Source: M55B127 sp034521955 (GTDB taxonomy: Bacteria; Bacillota; Halanaerobiia; Halanaerobiales; M55B127). Taken from it: a stretch of DNA of 64,000 nt. The position numbers and the translations under genes were made by a program. Position 1 is the first letter of the stretch. Each line of letters opens with the position of its first letter. Below are positions 51,150 through 59,078 of the stretch, in pieces. The DNA is taken from assembly GCA_034521955.1 (NCBI GenBank), contig JAXHLT010000001.1, positions 62,001 through 126,000 of the forward strand. The letters run 5' to 3'. The notes below the pieces were generated by a model that searched no databases, was not told the origin of the DNA, and worked only from the letters and a program-made list of their open reading frames with translations.

Positions 51150-51488
51150 TTATCCAATTTTATCTCCAATTTCTACTTCTTGATCTGGACTTAACAAAAC
51201 AACTCCATCTTTAGAATATATTCCTAATACTAATACTTCTGATATGAAATCTGCGATTTGTAAAGGTGGAAAATTAGTGATTGCTATTACTTTTTTTTCT
51301 TTTAAATCTTCTTTGGAATAAAGTTCAGTAATCTGAGCACTTGAATCTTTGTACCCTATATCTTCACCGAAATCCAACTTTAACTTATATGATGGTTTAT
51401 TAGCCTTTGGAAAGTCATTGACTTCAACAATTATTCCTACTCTAATATCAAATTTTTGAAAGTCTTCAAAGGTAACTTGATTATTCAT
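51150..51488 (-). CDS. csaA: CsaA-like tRNA-binding-domain protein
   Basis: 112 residues forming one OB-fold tRNA-binding domain: TFEDFQKFDIRVGIIVEVND (residues 5-24), KPSYKLKLDFGEDIGYKDSSAQI, VIAITNFPPLQIADFISEVLVLG. Length and sequence match CsaA, a dimeric export-related chaperone in B. subtilis with a fold shared by the C-terminus of MetRS. It stands ahead of the M20 hydrolase gene. No secretion partner lies near. The start ATG follows GGAGAATC, a fair ribosome site. Confidence 0.85.
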   Translation of the reverse strand: MNNQVTFEDFQKFDIRVGIIVEVNDFPKANKPSYKLKLDFGEDIGYKDSSAQITELYSKEDLKEKKVIAITNFPPLQIADFISEVLVLGIYSKDGVVLLSPDQEVEIGDKIG

Positions 51489-51530
51489 ATTATTTGATTC
51501 TCCTTAATATCTAGAATACTCTTGTTCAGA

Positions 51531-51559
51531 TTGACATTAATTTTATAATAATATATCAT
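51531..51559 (+). promoter_or_regulatory. Sigma-A promoter of the second MATE gene
   Basis: TTGACA (51531-51536), 17-base spacer, TATCAT (51554-51559), about 34 bases before the TTG start. Confidence 0.6.
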
Positions 51560-51592
51560 TTACACAGGTTAACATATTTTGAGGTGGTTAAA

Positions 51593-52987
51593 TTGGCAAA
51601 ACATAGTTCAAAAAAGATGGGAACAGAACCTATAGTTCCCTTATTATTTCGCTTATCTATTCCTTCTATAATAGCAATGGCTGTTCAGGCTTTCTACAAT
51701 GTTGTTGATAGTATATATGTTGGTAGATTAGGTACAGATCCCTTATCTGCTTTATCTTTAAGTTTTCCACTACAGATGATTATTATTGCAATTGCTGTAG
51801 GAACTGGTATTGGTACAAGTTCACTAATTTCTCGCAGATTAGGTGAAGGTGAAAAAGAAAAGGCAGCTAATGCTGCTGAACATGTTATTTTAGCATCATT
51901 ATTATACAGTATTATTATTGGTTTAATTGGTTTTTTCTTTTCAGATAAACTATTTGTTATTTTTACTGATGATCCTAACTTAATTACATTAGGTACCGAA
52001 TATATTTCTATTATCTTAATGGGTTCAATTGCACTGTTTTTCCCTATGATATCAAATAATATATTAAGGGGAGAAGGTAATACATTTATCCCCATGGTAA
52101 CAATGCTTATCGGTGCTATTATTAATATTATATTAGATCCATTTTTAATCTACGGTCTCTGGATCTTTCCTAAACTAGGAATCCAGGGAGCTGCAATAGC
52201 AACTGTTTCAGCTCGTTTTTTAAGTGGTATATACTTAGTCTTTATGCTGTTTAGTGATAAAAATGAACTAAAGTTAAACTTAAAAAACTTTAGTTTTGAC
52301 TTTAATATTATCAAAGAGGTTTACAAAGTTGGCTTCCCTGCAATGGTAATGCAGCTTTTGGCAAGTTTTATGTTGTCTGGTATGAACTTAATTTTAGCAT
52401 CTTTTTCAACAACTGCAATTGCTGCCGCAGGTATTTATTTTAGAGTACAATCATTTGTTTTTATGCCTGTTTTTGGTTTAAACCAAGGCTATATGCCAAT
52501 AGTAGGTTATAATTATGGTCATAACAATCCAAAAAGAATGCTTAAAACTATAAAGTTAGCTGGAGTAATTGCTTTTGTATTTACAACTGCAGGTTTTATA
52601 CTTTTTCAAACTATACCCGAACAAATTATTTCACTATTTAGTACTGATCCAGAATTAATTGAAATCGGCACAAAAGCATTAAAAAGAATTAGTATAGCTT
52701 TTCCAATTATCGGTCCTGCTATAATAGTTTCTACAACATTTCAAGCTTTAGGAAAAGGATTACCAAGTTTATTTTTCTCCTTTTTGAGACAGATTATTAT
52801 ATTATTACCTTTGATGTATATCCTGGGTAATTTGTATGGTCTTGAAACACTTTGGTATTCATTCCCAATTGCTGAATTTGTAAATATTGTACCTGCTGCA
52901 ATTTGGTTAAAAATTACTTTAGATAAAGTAATGAAAGACATGAATGCAAAAAATTTACTTCTAGAACATTCTCAAGATGACATTTAA
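51593..52987 (+). CDS. MATE family efflux transporter
   Basis: 464 residues from the TTG at 51593, five bases after GAGGTGG; a GTG nine bases earlier lies within that ribosome site. About twelve membrane segments. Family stretches: MGTEPIVPLLFRLSIPSIIAMAVQAFYNVVDSIYVGRLG, ISRRLGEGEKEKAANAAEH, GAIINIILDPFLIYG, and PVFGLNQGYMPIVGYNYG in the second half. It belongs to the MepA/NorM-like group. Drug or metabolite export in exchange for cations is the family role. It is monocistronic and overlaps by four bases with the convergent pspC-like gene. Confidence 0.92.
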   Translation: MAKHSSKKMGTEPIVPLLFRLSIPSIIAMAVQAFYNVVDSIYVGRLGTDPLSALSLSFPLQMIIIAIAVGTGIGTSSLISRRLGEGEKEKAANAAEHVILASLLYSIIIGLIGFFFSDKLFVIFTDDPNLITLGTEYISIILMGSIALFFPMISNNILRGEGNTFIPMVTMLIGAIINIILDPFLIYGLWIFPKLGIQGAAIATVSARFLSGIYLVFMLFSDKNELKLNLKNFSFDFNIIKEVYKVGFPAMVMQLLASFMLSGMNLILASFSTTAIAAAGIYFRVQSFVFMPVFGLNQGYMPIVGYNYGHNNPKRMLKTIKLAGVIAFVFTTAGFILFQTIPEQIISLFSTDPELIEIGTKALKRISIAFPIIGPAIIVSTTFQALGKGLPSLFFSFLRQIIILLPLMYILGNLYGLETLWYSFPIAEFVNIVPAAIWLKITLDKVMKDMNAKNLLLEHSQDDI

Positions 52988-53376
52988 GATTTATTTTTAA
53001 ATATAATTAAAATACCTAAGATTATTAAACCAATTGACCATAGCTCTGCCCCAAATTCGATATTAATATTAAACCAGATATTAAGAATGAAATATACTCC
53101 CAGGCCGAATAATATATAGCCGAGTATTTTCATTCTTTTTTCTTTTTGTTCTTTAATTTCCGTTTCATCTACTTCTATATTTTCTTTCTCAAATGGTCTT
53201 TCAGGTATTATTATCAAGGCAATAATATATGTTATAAAACCAATTCCACCTACAAAGAACAATAATAACAGAATGATTCTTGCAATCACAGGATCAATTC
53301 CAAAATATTCACCAATCCCTCCACATACACCACCAATAACTCTGTTTTCTCTTGAACGGTACAACTTCTTTTCCAT
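52984..53376 (-). CDS. PspC domain membrane protein
   Basis: 130 residues. The PspC domain opens the chain (KKLYRSRENRVIGGVCGGIGEYFGIDPVIARIILLLLFF) and continues through a second hydrophobic part (VGGIGFITYIIALIIIPERP). Two further membrane stretches follow after a charged linker (MKILGYILFGLGVYFIL, LWSIGLIILGILIIF). PspC proteins respond to membrane stress; small Firmicute forms like this one are of uncertain role. Its start is close to the NUDIX gene's stop (20 bases), so both may share a transcript. Confidence 0.88.
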   Translation of the reverse strand: MEKKLYRSRENRVIGGVCGGIGEYFGIDPVIARIILLLLFFVGGIGFITYIIALIIIPERPFEKENIEVDETEIKEQKEKRMKILGYILFGLGVYFILNIWFNINIEFGAELWSIGLIILGILIIFKNKS

Positions 53377-53395
53377 CCAGTTTTCCCCCTTATTA

Positions 53396-54019
53396 TTAAA
53401 TTTGTTCTTTTATCTTTTCAATTAAGTTTGCAGTAAACCGAGCTGTCATTCCCCAGATTACATTTCCGTTATATTCATAAAAATTAATCGGATATTCTCC
53501 ATCTCGCCAGTCATAATCCTCACCATCTGGTATTAGATGATAGGGAAAGCTTTCATTAATTTCATATTTGCAGCTGATAGTATGTGTTTCTGGTTCATTT
53601 TCTAAAAAATAGTTTATCGGAACTGTAAAAACCTCTTTAACTTCAGCTTTATTAATATCCAGTTCATCTAAACTTTTTATTTTTAAATATCCTACAAAGG
53701 GATAAATTGCTATATTAAACAATGGAACTAAATAATCAATTTGTCCAAACATCTCTATTTGGTCTCTTGAAATACCCAGTTCTTCTTCTGTTTCTCTAAT
53801 GGCGGCTTCTCTTGCTGTTTCACCGTTTTCAATTCTTCCTCCTGGGAAAGATACTTCACCAGGTTGTGTACCCATATCTTCAGCTCTAACTTCATAAAGA
53901 AGCTGTAATTTATTGTCTTTTTCTATTATTGGAAGCAAAATAGCAAACTTGCCTTTTACACCTAAAGGCTGTATCACACTGTTTTTTATTCTCTTTTTTA
54001 TTAAGTCTAAGTACATATC
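53396..54019 (-). CDS. NUDIX hydrolase, CoA pyrophosphatase type
   Basis: 207 residues from the ATG at 54019, six bases after GAGGTG; an ATG at 54040 has no ribosome site. The NUDIX box is complete: GGRIENGETAREAAIRETEE-type, with REAAIRETEEELGI (about 80). The upstream segment AEDMGTQPGEVSFPGG is the pattern (QxGEVSFPGG) of NudL/YeaB-like CoA pyrophosphatases. It should cleave CoA or its derivatives to 3',5'-ADP and phosphopantetheine in the cytoplasm. It precedes the pspC-like gene. Confidence 0.88.
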   Translation of the reverse strand, partial: DMYLDLIKKRIKNSVIQPLGVKGKFAILLPIIEKDNKLQLLYEVRAEDMGTQPGEVSFPGGRIENGETAREAAIRETEEELGISRDQIEMFGQIDYLVPLFNIAIYPFVGYLKIKSLDELDINKAEVKEVFTVPINYFLENEPETHTISCKYEINESFPYHLIPDGEDYDWRDGEYPINFYEYNGNVIWGMTARFTANLIEKIKEQI

Positions 54020-54107
54020 TAACACCTCAATGATTTTCATTTATTATATTATAATATATATTAGACAAAAAAGACAACTTATTAAGATAGTCTTGTTAAA
54101 ACATTTT

Positions 54108-55280
54108 CTATTGAAAAGTTCCTTTTACAGTAATGTTTTTGTTTTTTATTAACAGTTTTCCTTTTGCGATGACAGAATCTAATAAAAGTGAATCCTTATC
54201 TAAAAGTATTAAATCTGCATCATTATTTTCTTTTATAATACCCTTTTGTTTTAAATTAAATATTCTGGCAGGATTTGAAGTGACAGTCTGAAGTACATCA
54301 GATAAGTTTAGTTCATATTCTAATACAGAACTTCTTATGGTTTCAAATATTGAACTTACTTTTCCTACCTTCATTCCAATCATCTTTCCGTTATCATCAA
54401 AATCTGGAAGACTACCTTGTGCATCAGAACTTAATGTTATGTTTTGCATTGGAACCTTACTGTCAATTAAATATTTTAAACTTTCAGCACATTTATTTTT
54501 GTCTTCATTATTGTCTGAAGAACTAGTTGTTAAGTCTATTAAGCCACCTATTTTTGCATATTCCTTACCAATATCTAATAGCTTTTTACTGCGATTAATA
54601 TGTGTTGGCAGGATATTTTTTATTGATAAAATTCCTTCTTCCATTATTTTATATAAAAAGCCTAAGGCATTTTTACCATCACCCATGTGAATGTTAACTA
54701 CTCCAGCTTTATTTGATAACATACCACCAATACTCGTTTCTGCAATCACTTTTTTAAACTCTTCATATGAGGGTTGTGATGATCTATGGTCTTCAATTGC
54801 AATTTCTCCAGTGCCTATTATCTTATCAATTAATATAATATCTTCTCTAATACCTTCTGTAATTGTATCAGCAGGTATTCTATAGGATCCAGTGTATATA
54901 TATGTTGTTATACCCTCTTCTTCTAATGCACGGGCTTTAGCTAGTAAAGATCTCAAATTACGAGCAACACTATCTGTTCCTAAACAACCAATAGCAGTTG
55001 TTACTCCACCTTCAGTTATATCAGTAAGCTGTATTTCAGGTGTTCTAGTCTTAAAACCTCCCTCACCACCACCTCCTAAAAAGTGTTGATGACTGTCAAT
55101 AAAACCAGGTACTAGTATTTTATTAGTAGCATCTATTACTTCAAAATCTAATACTTTATTATATTCATTTATATTTACATCATTTGTTATTTTCTTTATT
55201 TTATCATCAATAATTACTATATCTTTTTCACCTAAATATTTGGGATTATATATTTTAGCATTTTTAATTATTAAATTCAT
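54108..55280 (-). CDS. iadA: Isoaspartyl dipeptidase (beta-aspartyl peptidase)
   Basis: 390 residues, normal length. The amidohydrolase fold begins with LIIKNAKIYNPKYLGEKDI and the metal motif DSHQHFLGGGGEGGF (residues 63-77). The IadA-specific GCLGTDSVARNLRSLLAKARALEEEG follows. Later are VVNIHMGDG, PTHINRSKKLLD (metal histidines) and TLSSDAQGSLP with the catalytic Asp. It splits beta-aspartyl dipeptides that arise from protein ageing. It is single-gene in layout, with a GC-poor gap to gatB and the NUDIX gene downstream. Confidence 0.9.
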   Translation of the reverse strand: MNLIIKNAKIYNPKYLGEKDIVIIDDKIKKITNDVNINEYNKVLDFEVIDATNKILVPGFIDSHQHFLGGGGEGGFKTRTPEIQLTDITEGGVTTAIGCLGTDSVARNLRSLLAKARALEEEGITTYIYTGSYRIPADTITEGIREDIILIDKIIGTGEIAIEDHRSSQPSYEEFKKVIAETSIGGMLSNKAGVVNIHMGDGKNALGFLYKIMEEGILSIKNILPTHINRSKKLLDIGKEYAKIGGLIDLTTSSSDNNEDKNKCAESLKYLIDSKVPMQNITLSSDAQGSLPDFDDNGKMIGMKVGKVSSIFETIRSSVLEYELNLSDVLQTVTSNPARIFNLKQKGIIKENNDADLILLDKDSLLLDSVIAKGKLLIKNKNITVKGTFQ

Positions 55281-55320
55281 TTATAATCGCCCCTTCCATT
55301 ACTTATATTATATTTTAAAA

Positions 55321-55357
55321 AGCTTTAATGGAATATATTTTAAATCCCATTAAAGCT
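55321..55357 (-). terminator. Terminator after gatB
   Basis: AGCTTTAATGG (55321-55331) pairs with CCATTAAAGCT (55347-55357); on the minus strand the second arm is followed by TTTTAAAATAT. It closes the run of minus-strand genes from the GIY-YIG gene to gatB. Confidence 0.7.
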
Positions 55358-55424
55358 TCATTTATAATAATAAATATAACTATCTGTTTAAATTACTACT
55401 TCTAATACTTCATATTATATTTTA

Positions 55425-56873
55425 CTATTTTTCACTAATTTTTTTTCTGAATAATTCATTTACCATCTGAGGATTTGCTTTACCTTTAGTTTCTTTCATA
55501 ACCTGTCCTACTAAATATCCGATGGCTTTATCTTTACCATTTTTAATATCTTCAATTGCCTCAGGATTATCATCAAGAATCTCTTCAACTAATGACTCTA
55601 ATTTATCTTGATCACTGATCTGTTTAAGACCTTTTTCTTCTACAATATCCTCTGGATCTTTACCAGTATAGAACATCTCTTCAAATACTGTTTTTGCAAT
55701 TTTAGAACTGATTACTCCATCATCTAACATCTGAAGCATCTTTCCAAGTAATTCTCCATTGATCTTTGTTTCATTTGCTTCCATCTTTTCTTCATTAGCT
55801 AGTCTTAAAAATTCACCCATAATCCAGTTACTAACTTCTTTTGGATTATTAAACTTCTCTACACATTCTTCAAATAGATCTGCTAATTGTCGTGTATCTG
55901 TTAAAACTTCAGCATCATATTCTGGTATCTCATATTCTTTAATAAATCTCTTTTTTCTTACTGAAGGAAGTTCAGGTAACTTATCTTTGATTTCTTCTAT
56001 CCAATTTTTATCTATTTCAAGAGGAACTAAGTCTGGTTCTGGAAAATATCTATAATCATTAGCTTCTTCTTTTCCCCTCATAGAAATTGTCTTGTTTTTA
56101 TTTTCATCCCAAGTTCTAGTTTCCTGAACAATCTCTTCATTATTATCAATCATTTTTCTTTGTCTTTTTTGTTCATATGCTAGACCTTTTTCGATTGCTT
56201 TAAATGAATTCATGTTTTTTAACTCTACTTTAGTACCAAATTCTTCTTGCCCTCTAGGTCTTAATGAGATATTTGCATCACAACGCAGTGAACCTTCTTC
56301 CATATTACAATCAGAAACTCCTAAATATTCCAGTGTCTTTTTTAGAAAATTAAGATATTCTCTAGCCTGTTCTGGTGTTCTCATATCAGGTTCACTTACT
56401 ATCTCAGCAAGTGGTACACCGGTTCTATTATAATCTACTAAACTACCAGATGATTTATCTATACTGCCTTCATGGATTAACTTACCGGCATCTTCTTCTA
56501 GATGTATTCTAGTAATTCCTATTTTATGTGTTCCATCTTCTGTTTCAACTTCAATAAAACCATCTTTAGCTACTGGAAGATCAAACTGTGAAATTTGATA
56601 TGCTTTTGGTAAATCAGGATAGAAATAGTTTTTGCGATCAAATTTACTATAAGAAGCAATCTCACAGTTTAAAGCAAGACCTGTCATTACAAGATAGTCT
56701 ACAGCTTTTTTATTCAAAACCGGTAATGTACCCGGTAATCCTAAACATACTGGACATGTATTTGTATTAGGTTTACTACCAAATTCAGTACTACAGGAAC
56801 AAAATATTTTAGAATTAGTATCAAGTTGTACATGAACTTCAAGACCAATTATTGTTTCATAATTTTTATCCAT
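55425..56873 (-). CDS. gatB: Aspartyl/glutamyl-tRNA amidotransferase subunit B
   Basis: 482 residues from the ATG at 56873, seven bases after GGAGG. The cradle domain carries YETIIGLEVHVQLDTNSKIFCSC, NTNTCPVCLGLPGTLPVLN and RKNYFYPDLPKAYQISQ. The kinase-like site has GITRIHLEEDAGKLIH. The YqeY-like tail lies at about 330-482. GatB binds misacylated Glu-tRNA-Gln or Asp-tRNA-Asn and phosphorylates the acyl group, using ammonia from GatA. It is the last gene of gatC-gatA-gatB, 10 bases after gatA. Confidence 0.96.
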   Translation of the reverse strand: MDKNYETIIGLEVHVQLDTNSKIFCSCSTEFGSKPNTNTCPVCLGLPGTLPVLNKKAVDYLVMTGLALNCEIASYSKFDRKNYFYPDLPKAYQISQFDLPVAKDGFIEVETEDGTHKIGITRIHLEEDAGKLIHEGSIDKSSGSLVDYNRTGVPLAEIVSEPDMRTPEQAREYLNFLKKTLEYLGVSDCNMEEGSLRCDANISLRPRGQEEFGTKVELKNMNSFKAIEKGLAYEQKRQRKMIDNNEEIVQETRTWDENKNKTISMRGKEEANDYRYFPEPDLVPLEIDKNWIEEIKDKLPELPSVRKKRFIKEYEIPEYDAEVLTDTRQLADLFEECVEKFNNPKEVSNWIMGEFLRLANEEKMEANETKINGELLGKMLQMLDDGVISSKIAKTVFEEMFYTGKDPEDIVEEKGLKQISDQDKLESLVEEILDDNPEAIEDIKNGKDKAIGYLVGQVMKETKGKANPQMVNELFRKKISEK

Positions 56874-56889
56874 TTTCACACCTCCACCT

Positions 56890-58332
56890 TTATTTTAACT
56901 TAGGGTATTCTATATTTAAATCAAGTATTTTCTCTAATGAATAAGCAGCTTGAATCAATTTCTCTTCTTTAAAATGTGGACCCATTAACTGTAATCCAAT
57001 AGGTAATCCATTTTTATCAAAACCACAAGGAACTGATATTGCAGGAATTCCAGCAATATTCACTGGAACAGTAAATATATCTGCTGCATACATATCTAAT
57101 GGATCTCTTTTTTCACCAATTTCAAATGCAGTTGTTGGAGTAGTTGGTGATACAATTAAATCAAAGTCTTTAAATAGTTTATCAAAATCATTTTTAATTA
57201 AAGTTCTAACCTTTTGTGCTTTGAGGTAAAAATCATCATAATATCCAGAACTTAAAACATAAGTACCAAGCATGATTCTTCTTTTTACTTCTTCTCCAAA
57301 ACCCTGTTGTCTGGTTTCAGTAAACATTTCACTTAAATTGTTTGCATTTTTAGCTCTAAGACCGTATCTTACACCATCATATCTAGCTAAGTTAGAGCTA
57401 GCCTCTGCAGTAGCTATTATGTAATAAGCTGCAAGAGCATACTCTGCACCTGTTATATCAACTCTCTGAACTTCTGCACCAGCAGCTTCTAATTTATCGA
57501 CTGCTGCCATTACTGAAGATCTAACTTCACTATCAAAATCCATTTCAAAGTATTGATTTGGTATACCGATCTTAAAATCCTTAACATCATTTTTTAGATA
57601 TTTTGTATAATCAGGATACTCCCTATTTACACAGGTTGAATCATTTTTATCACTACCTGTTATCACATTCATCATTAATGCAATATCATCAACATTTCTT
57701 GCAAGTGGACCAATTTGATCTAATGATGAAGCAAAAGCTACTAAACCATATCTTGAAACAGCTCCATAGGTTGGTTTTAATCCTACAACACCACAAAAAG
57801 AAGCAGGTTGTCGGATTGAACCACCAGTATCAGAACCTAAAGCAACTGGTACCATTCCGGCTGCAACTGCAGCTGCAGAACCTCCACTAGAACCTCCAGG
57901 AACTCTATTTTTTCCCCAAGGGTTAACAGTTGGAAAAAAAGCTGAATTCTCTGTTGAAGAGCCCATAGCAAATTCATCCATATTTGTTTTACCTGTAATT
58001 ATTCCTCCTGCTTTTTTAATCTTTTCAACAACTGTTGCATTATAGGGAGGACTATAGTTTTCAAGCATCTTTGATGAACAGGTTGTCTTAATATTATCTG
58101 TTGACATATTATCTTTAAGAGCAATCGGTAGTCCTTTTAGATAAGTATCTTTAAAATTTTCTTCAGTTAAGTTTTCAATATCAATATCTTTATTTTGATT
58201 TACAAAAGCTTTAATCTTAGGATCTACACTTTTAATCCTATATGACAATGATTCATGGATATCTTTAAGTTTTACTCTGTTTTCATCTAACATTTTTAAC
58301 AAATCAGTTAAAGTTCTTTTATATAATTCCAT
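56890..58332 (-). CDS. gatA: Aspartyl/glutamyl-tRNA amidotransferase subunit A
   Basis: 480 residues. The amidase-signature triad is present: Lys in LPIALKDNMST, Ser in GGSSGGSAAAVAAGM and Ser in DTGGSIRQPASFCG. It liberates ammonia from glutamine and channels it to GatB. The ATG at 58332 matches the family start (MELYKRTL). The only Shine-Dalgarno, GGAGGTGA (58365-58358), is 25 bases away, too far for a linear site. A 6-bp hairpin (58356-58340) lies between; folding it leaves eight bases between SD and ATG. It follows gatC. Confidence 0.96.
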   Translation of the reverse strand: MELYKRTLTDLLKMLDENRVKLKDIHESLSYRIKSVDPKIKAFVNQNKDIDIENLTEENFKDTYLKGLPIALKDNMSTDNIKTTCSSKMLENYSPPYNATVVEKIKKAGGIITGKTNMDEFAMGSSTENSAFFPTVNPWGKNRVPGGSSGGSAAAVAAGMVPVALGSDTGGSIRQPASFCGVVGLKPTYGAVSRYGLVAFASSLDQIGPLARNVDDIALMMNVITGSDKNDSTCVNREYPDYTKYLKNDVKDFKIGIPNQYFEMDFDSEVRSSVMAAVDKLEAAGAEVQRVDITGAEYALAAYYIIATAEASSNLARYDGVRYGLRAKNANNLSEMFTETRQQGFGEEVKRRIMLGTYVLSSGYYDDFYLKAQKVRTLIKNDFDKLFKDFDLIVSPTTPTTAFEIGEKRDPLDMYAADIFTVPVNIAGIPAISVPCGFDKNGLPIGLQLMGPHFKEEKLIQAAYSLEKILDLNIEYPKLK

Positions 58333-58339
58333 AGTTAGA

Positions 58340-58365
58340 AATCCCTAATCGGGATTGTCACCTCC
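58340..58365 (-). promoter_or_regulatory. gatA ribosome site with an intervening hairpin
   Basis: GGAGGTGA (58365-58358) is followed by AATCCC-GATTA-GGGATT (58356-58340), then TCTAACT and ATG. The stem shortens the effective spacing from 25 to 8 bases. Confidence 0.65.
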
Positions 58366-58368
58366 TTA

Positions 58369-58662
58369 TTAGTTATCTTCATCCATTATCTTTGGTACTC
58401 TAAATTGATTATTGATTTTCTCTGGTGCATTTTGAAGCACCTTTTCAATATCAAGTGAATCTTCTACCTTATCTTCTCTTAAAACATTTTTAACCGGAAC
58501 AGTGTAAGCAGTTGGTGTAATTTCTTCAGTATCCAGTTCATCTAACTTTTCTACATAGTCTAAAATATCACTTAACTGTTTAGAAAATGTTTTTACATCA
58601 TCATCTGATAGTTTCAGATTAGCTAAATCTGCAATATATTTAACTTCCTTTTCATTAATCAT
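58369..58662 (-). CDS. gatC: Aspartyl/glutamyl-tRNA amidotransferase subunit C
   Basis: 97 residues, normal for GatC. Conserved parts: EKEVKYIADLANLKLSDDDVKTFSKQLSDILDYVEKLDELD and TEEITPTAYTVPVKNVLREDKV. It wraps round GatA and stabilises the GatA-GatB pair. First gene of the gatCAB group, six bases after the small membrane-protein gene, so the group may be co-transcribed with ligA and pcrA upstream. Confidence 0.94.
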   Translation of the reverse strand: MINEKEVKYIADLANLKLSDDDVKTFSKQLSDILDYVEKLDELDTEEITPTAYTVPVKNVLREDKVEDSLDIEKVLQNAPEKINNQFRVPKIMDEDN

Positions 58663-58668
58663 TTATTA

Positions 58669-59076
58669 TCACTCCTTATCATCTTCATCATTAAATCTAT
58701 CAAGCAGTTCACCTGCAACTAATATTCTCATTATTATACTTAACCCTAGACCCATAAATCCTAAAACAAACAAGCTAAAATATAATTTTGCAAATGAACT
58801 TTCAGCCATATTGAAGACACCAAAATATAGATAAACAGTAAAAGCAAATGCGAAATATCTTCTATATAGTACAAAACCTGGGATTAAATATCTGCTTTCA
58901 GGATATTTTTTTCTGATTATTTTTACCAACCCATCTGATAAAAGCACTGTTATTAGTTGGATTATAAAAACAACAACTCCCCAAGGCCATAAATAAAAGG
59001 GATTTAAGATAGCAATTAAAATCAGTGCTATAACTGAAAACACAAGTGCGTATTTATAAAACTCCCAATTGGGCAA
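58669..59076 (-). CDS. Hypothetical four-helix membrane protein
   Basis: 135 residues from a TTG after GGAGG. Four likely membrane segments: YALVFSVIALILIAILNPF (residues 7-25), WGVVVFIIQLITVLLSDGL (about 32-50), YRRYFAFAFTVYLYFGVF (about 71-88) and LYFSLFVLGFMGLGLSIIM (about 97-116). An acidic C-terminal tail (DRFNDEDDKE) follows. Not recognised. It lies two bases after ligA and six before gatC, so it is probably an ordinary member of the same transcript. Confidence 0.65.
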   Translation of the reverse strand: MPNWEFYKYALVFSVIALILIAILNPFYLWPWGVVVFIIQLITVLLSDGLVKIIRKKYPESRYLIPGFVLYRRYFAFAFTVYLYFGVFNMAESSFAKLYFSLFVLGFMGLGLSIIMRILVAGELLDRFNDEDDKE

Positions 59077-59078
59077 GA

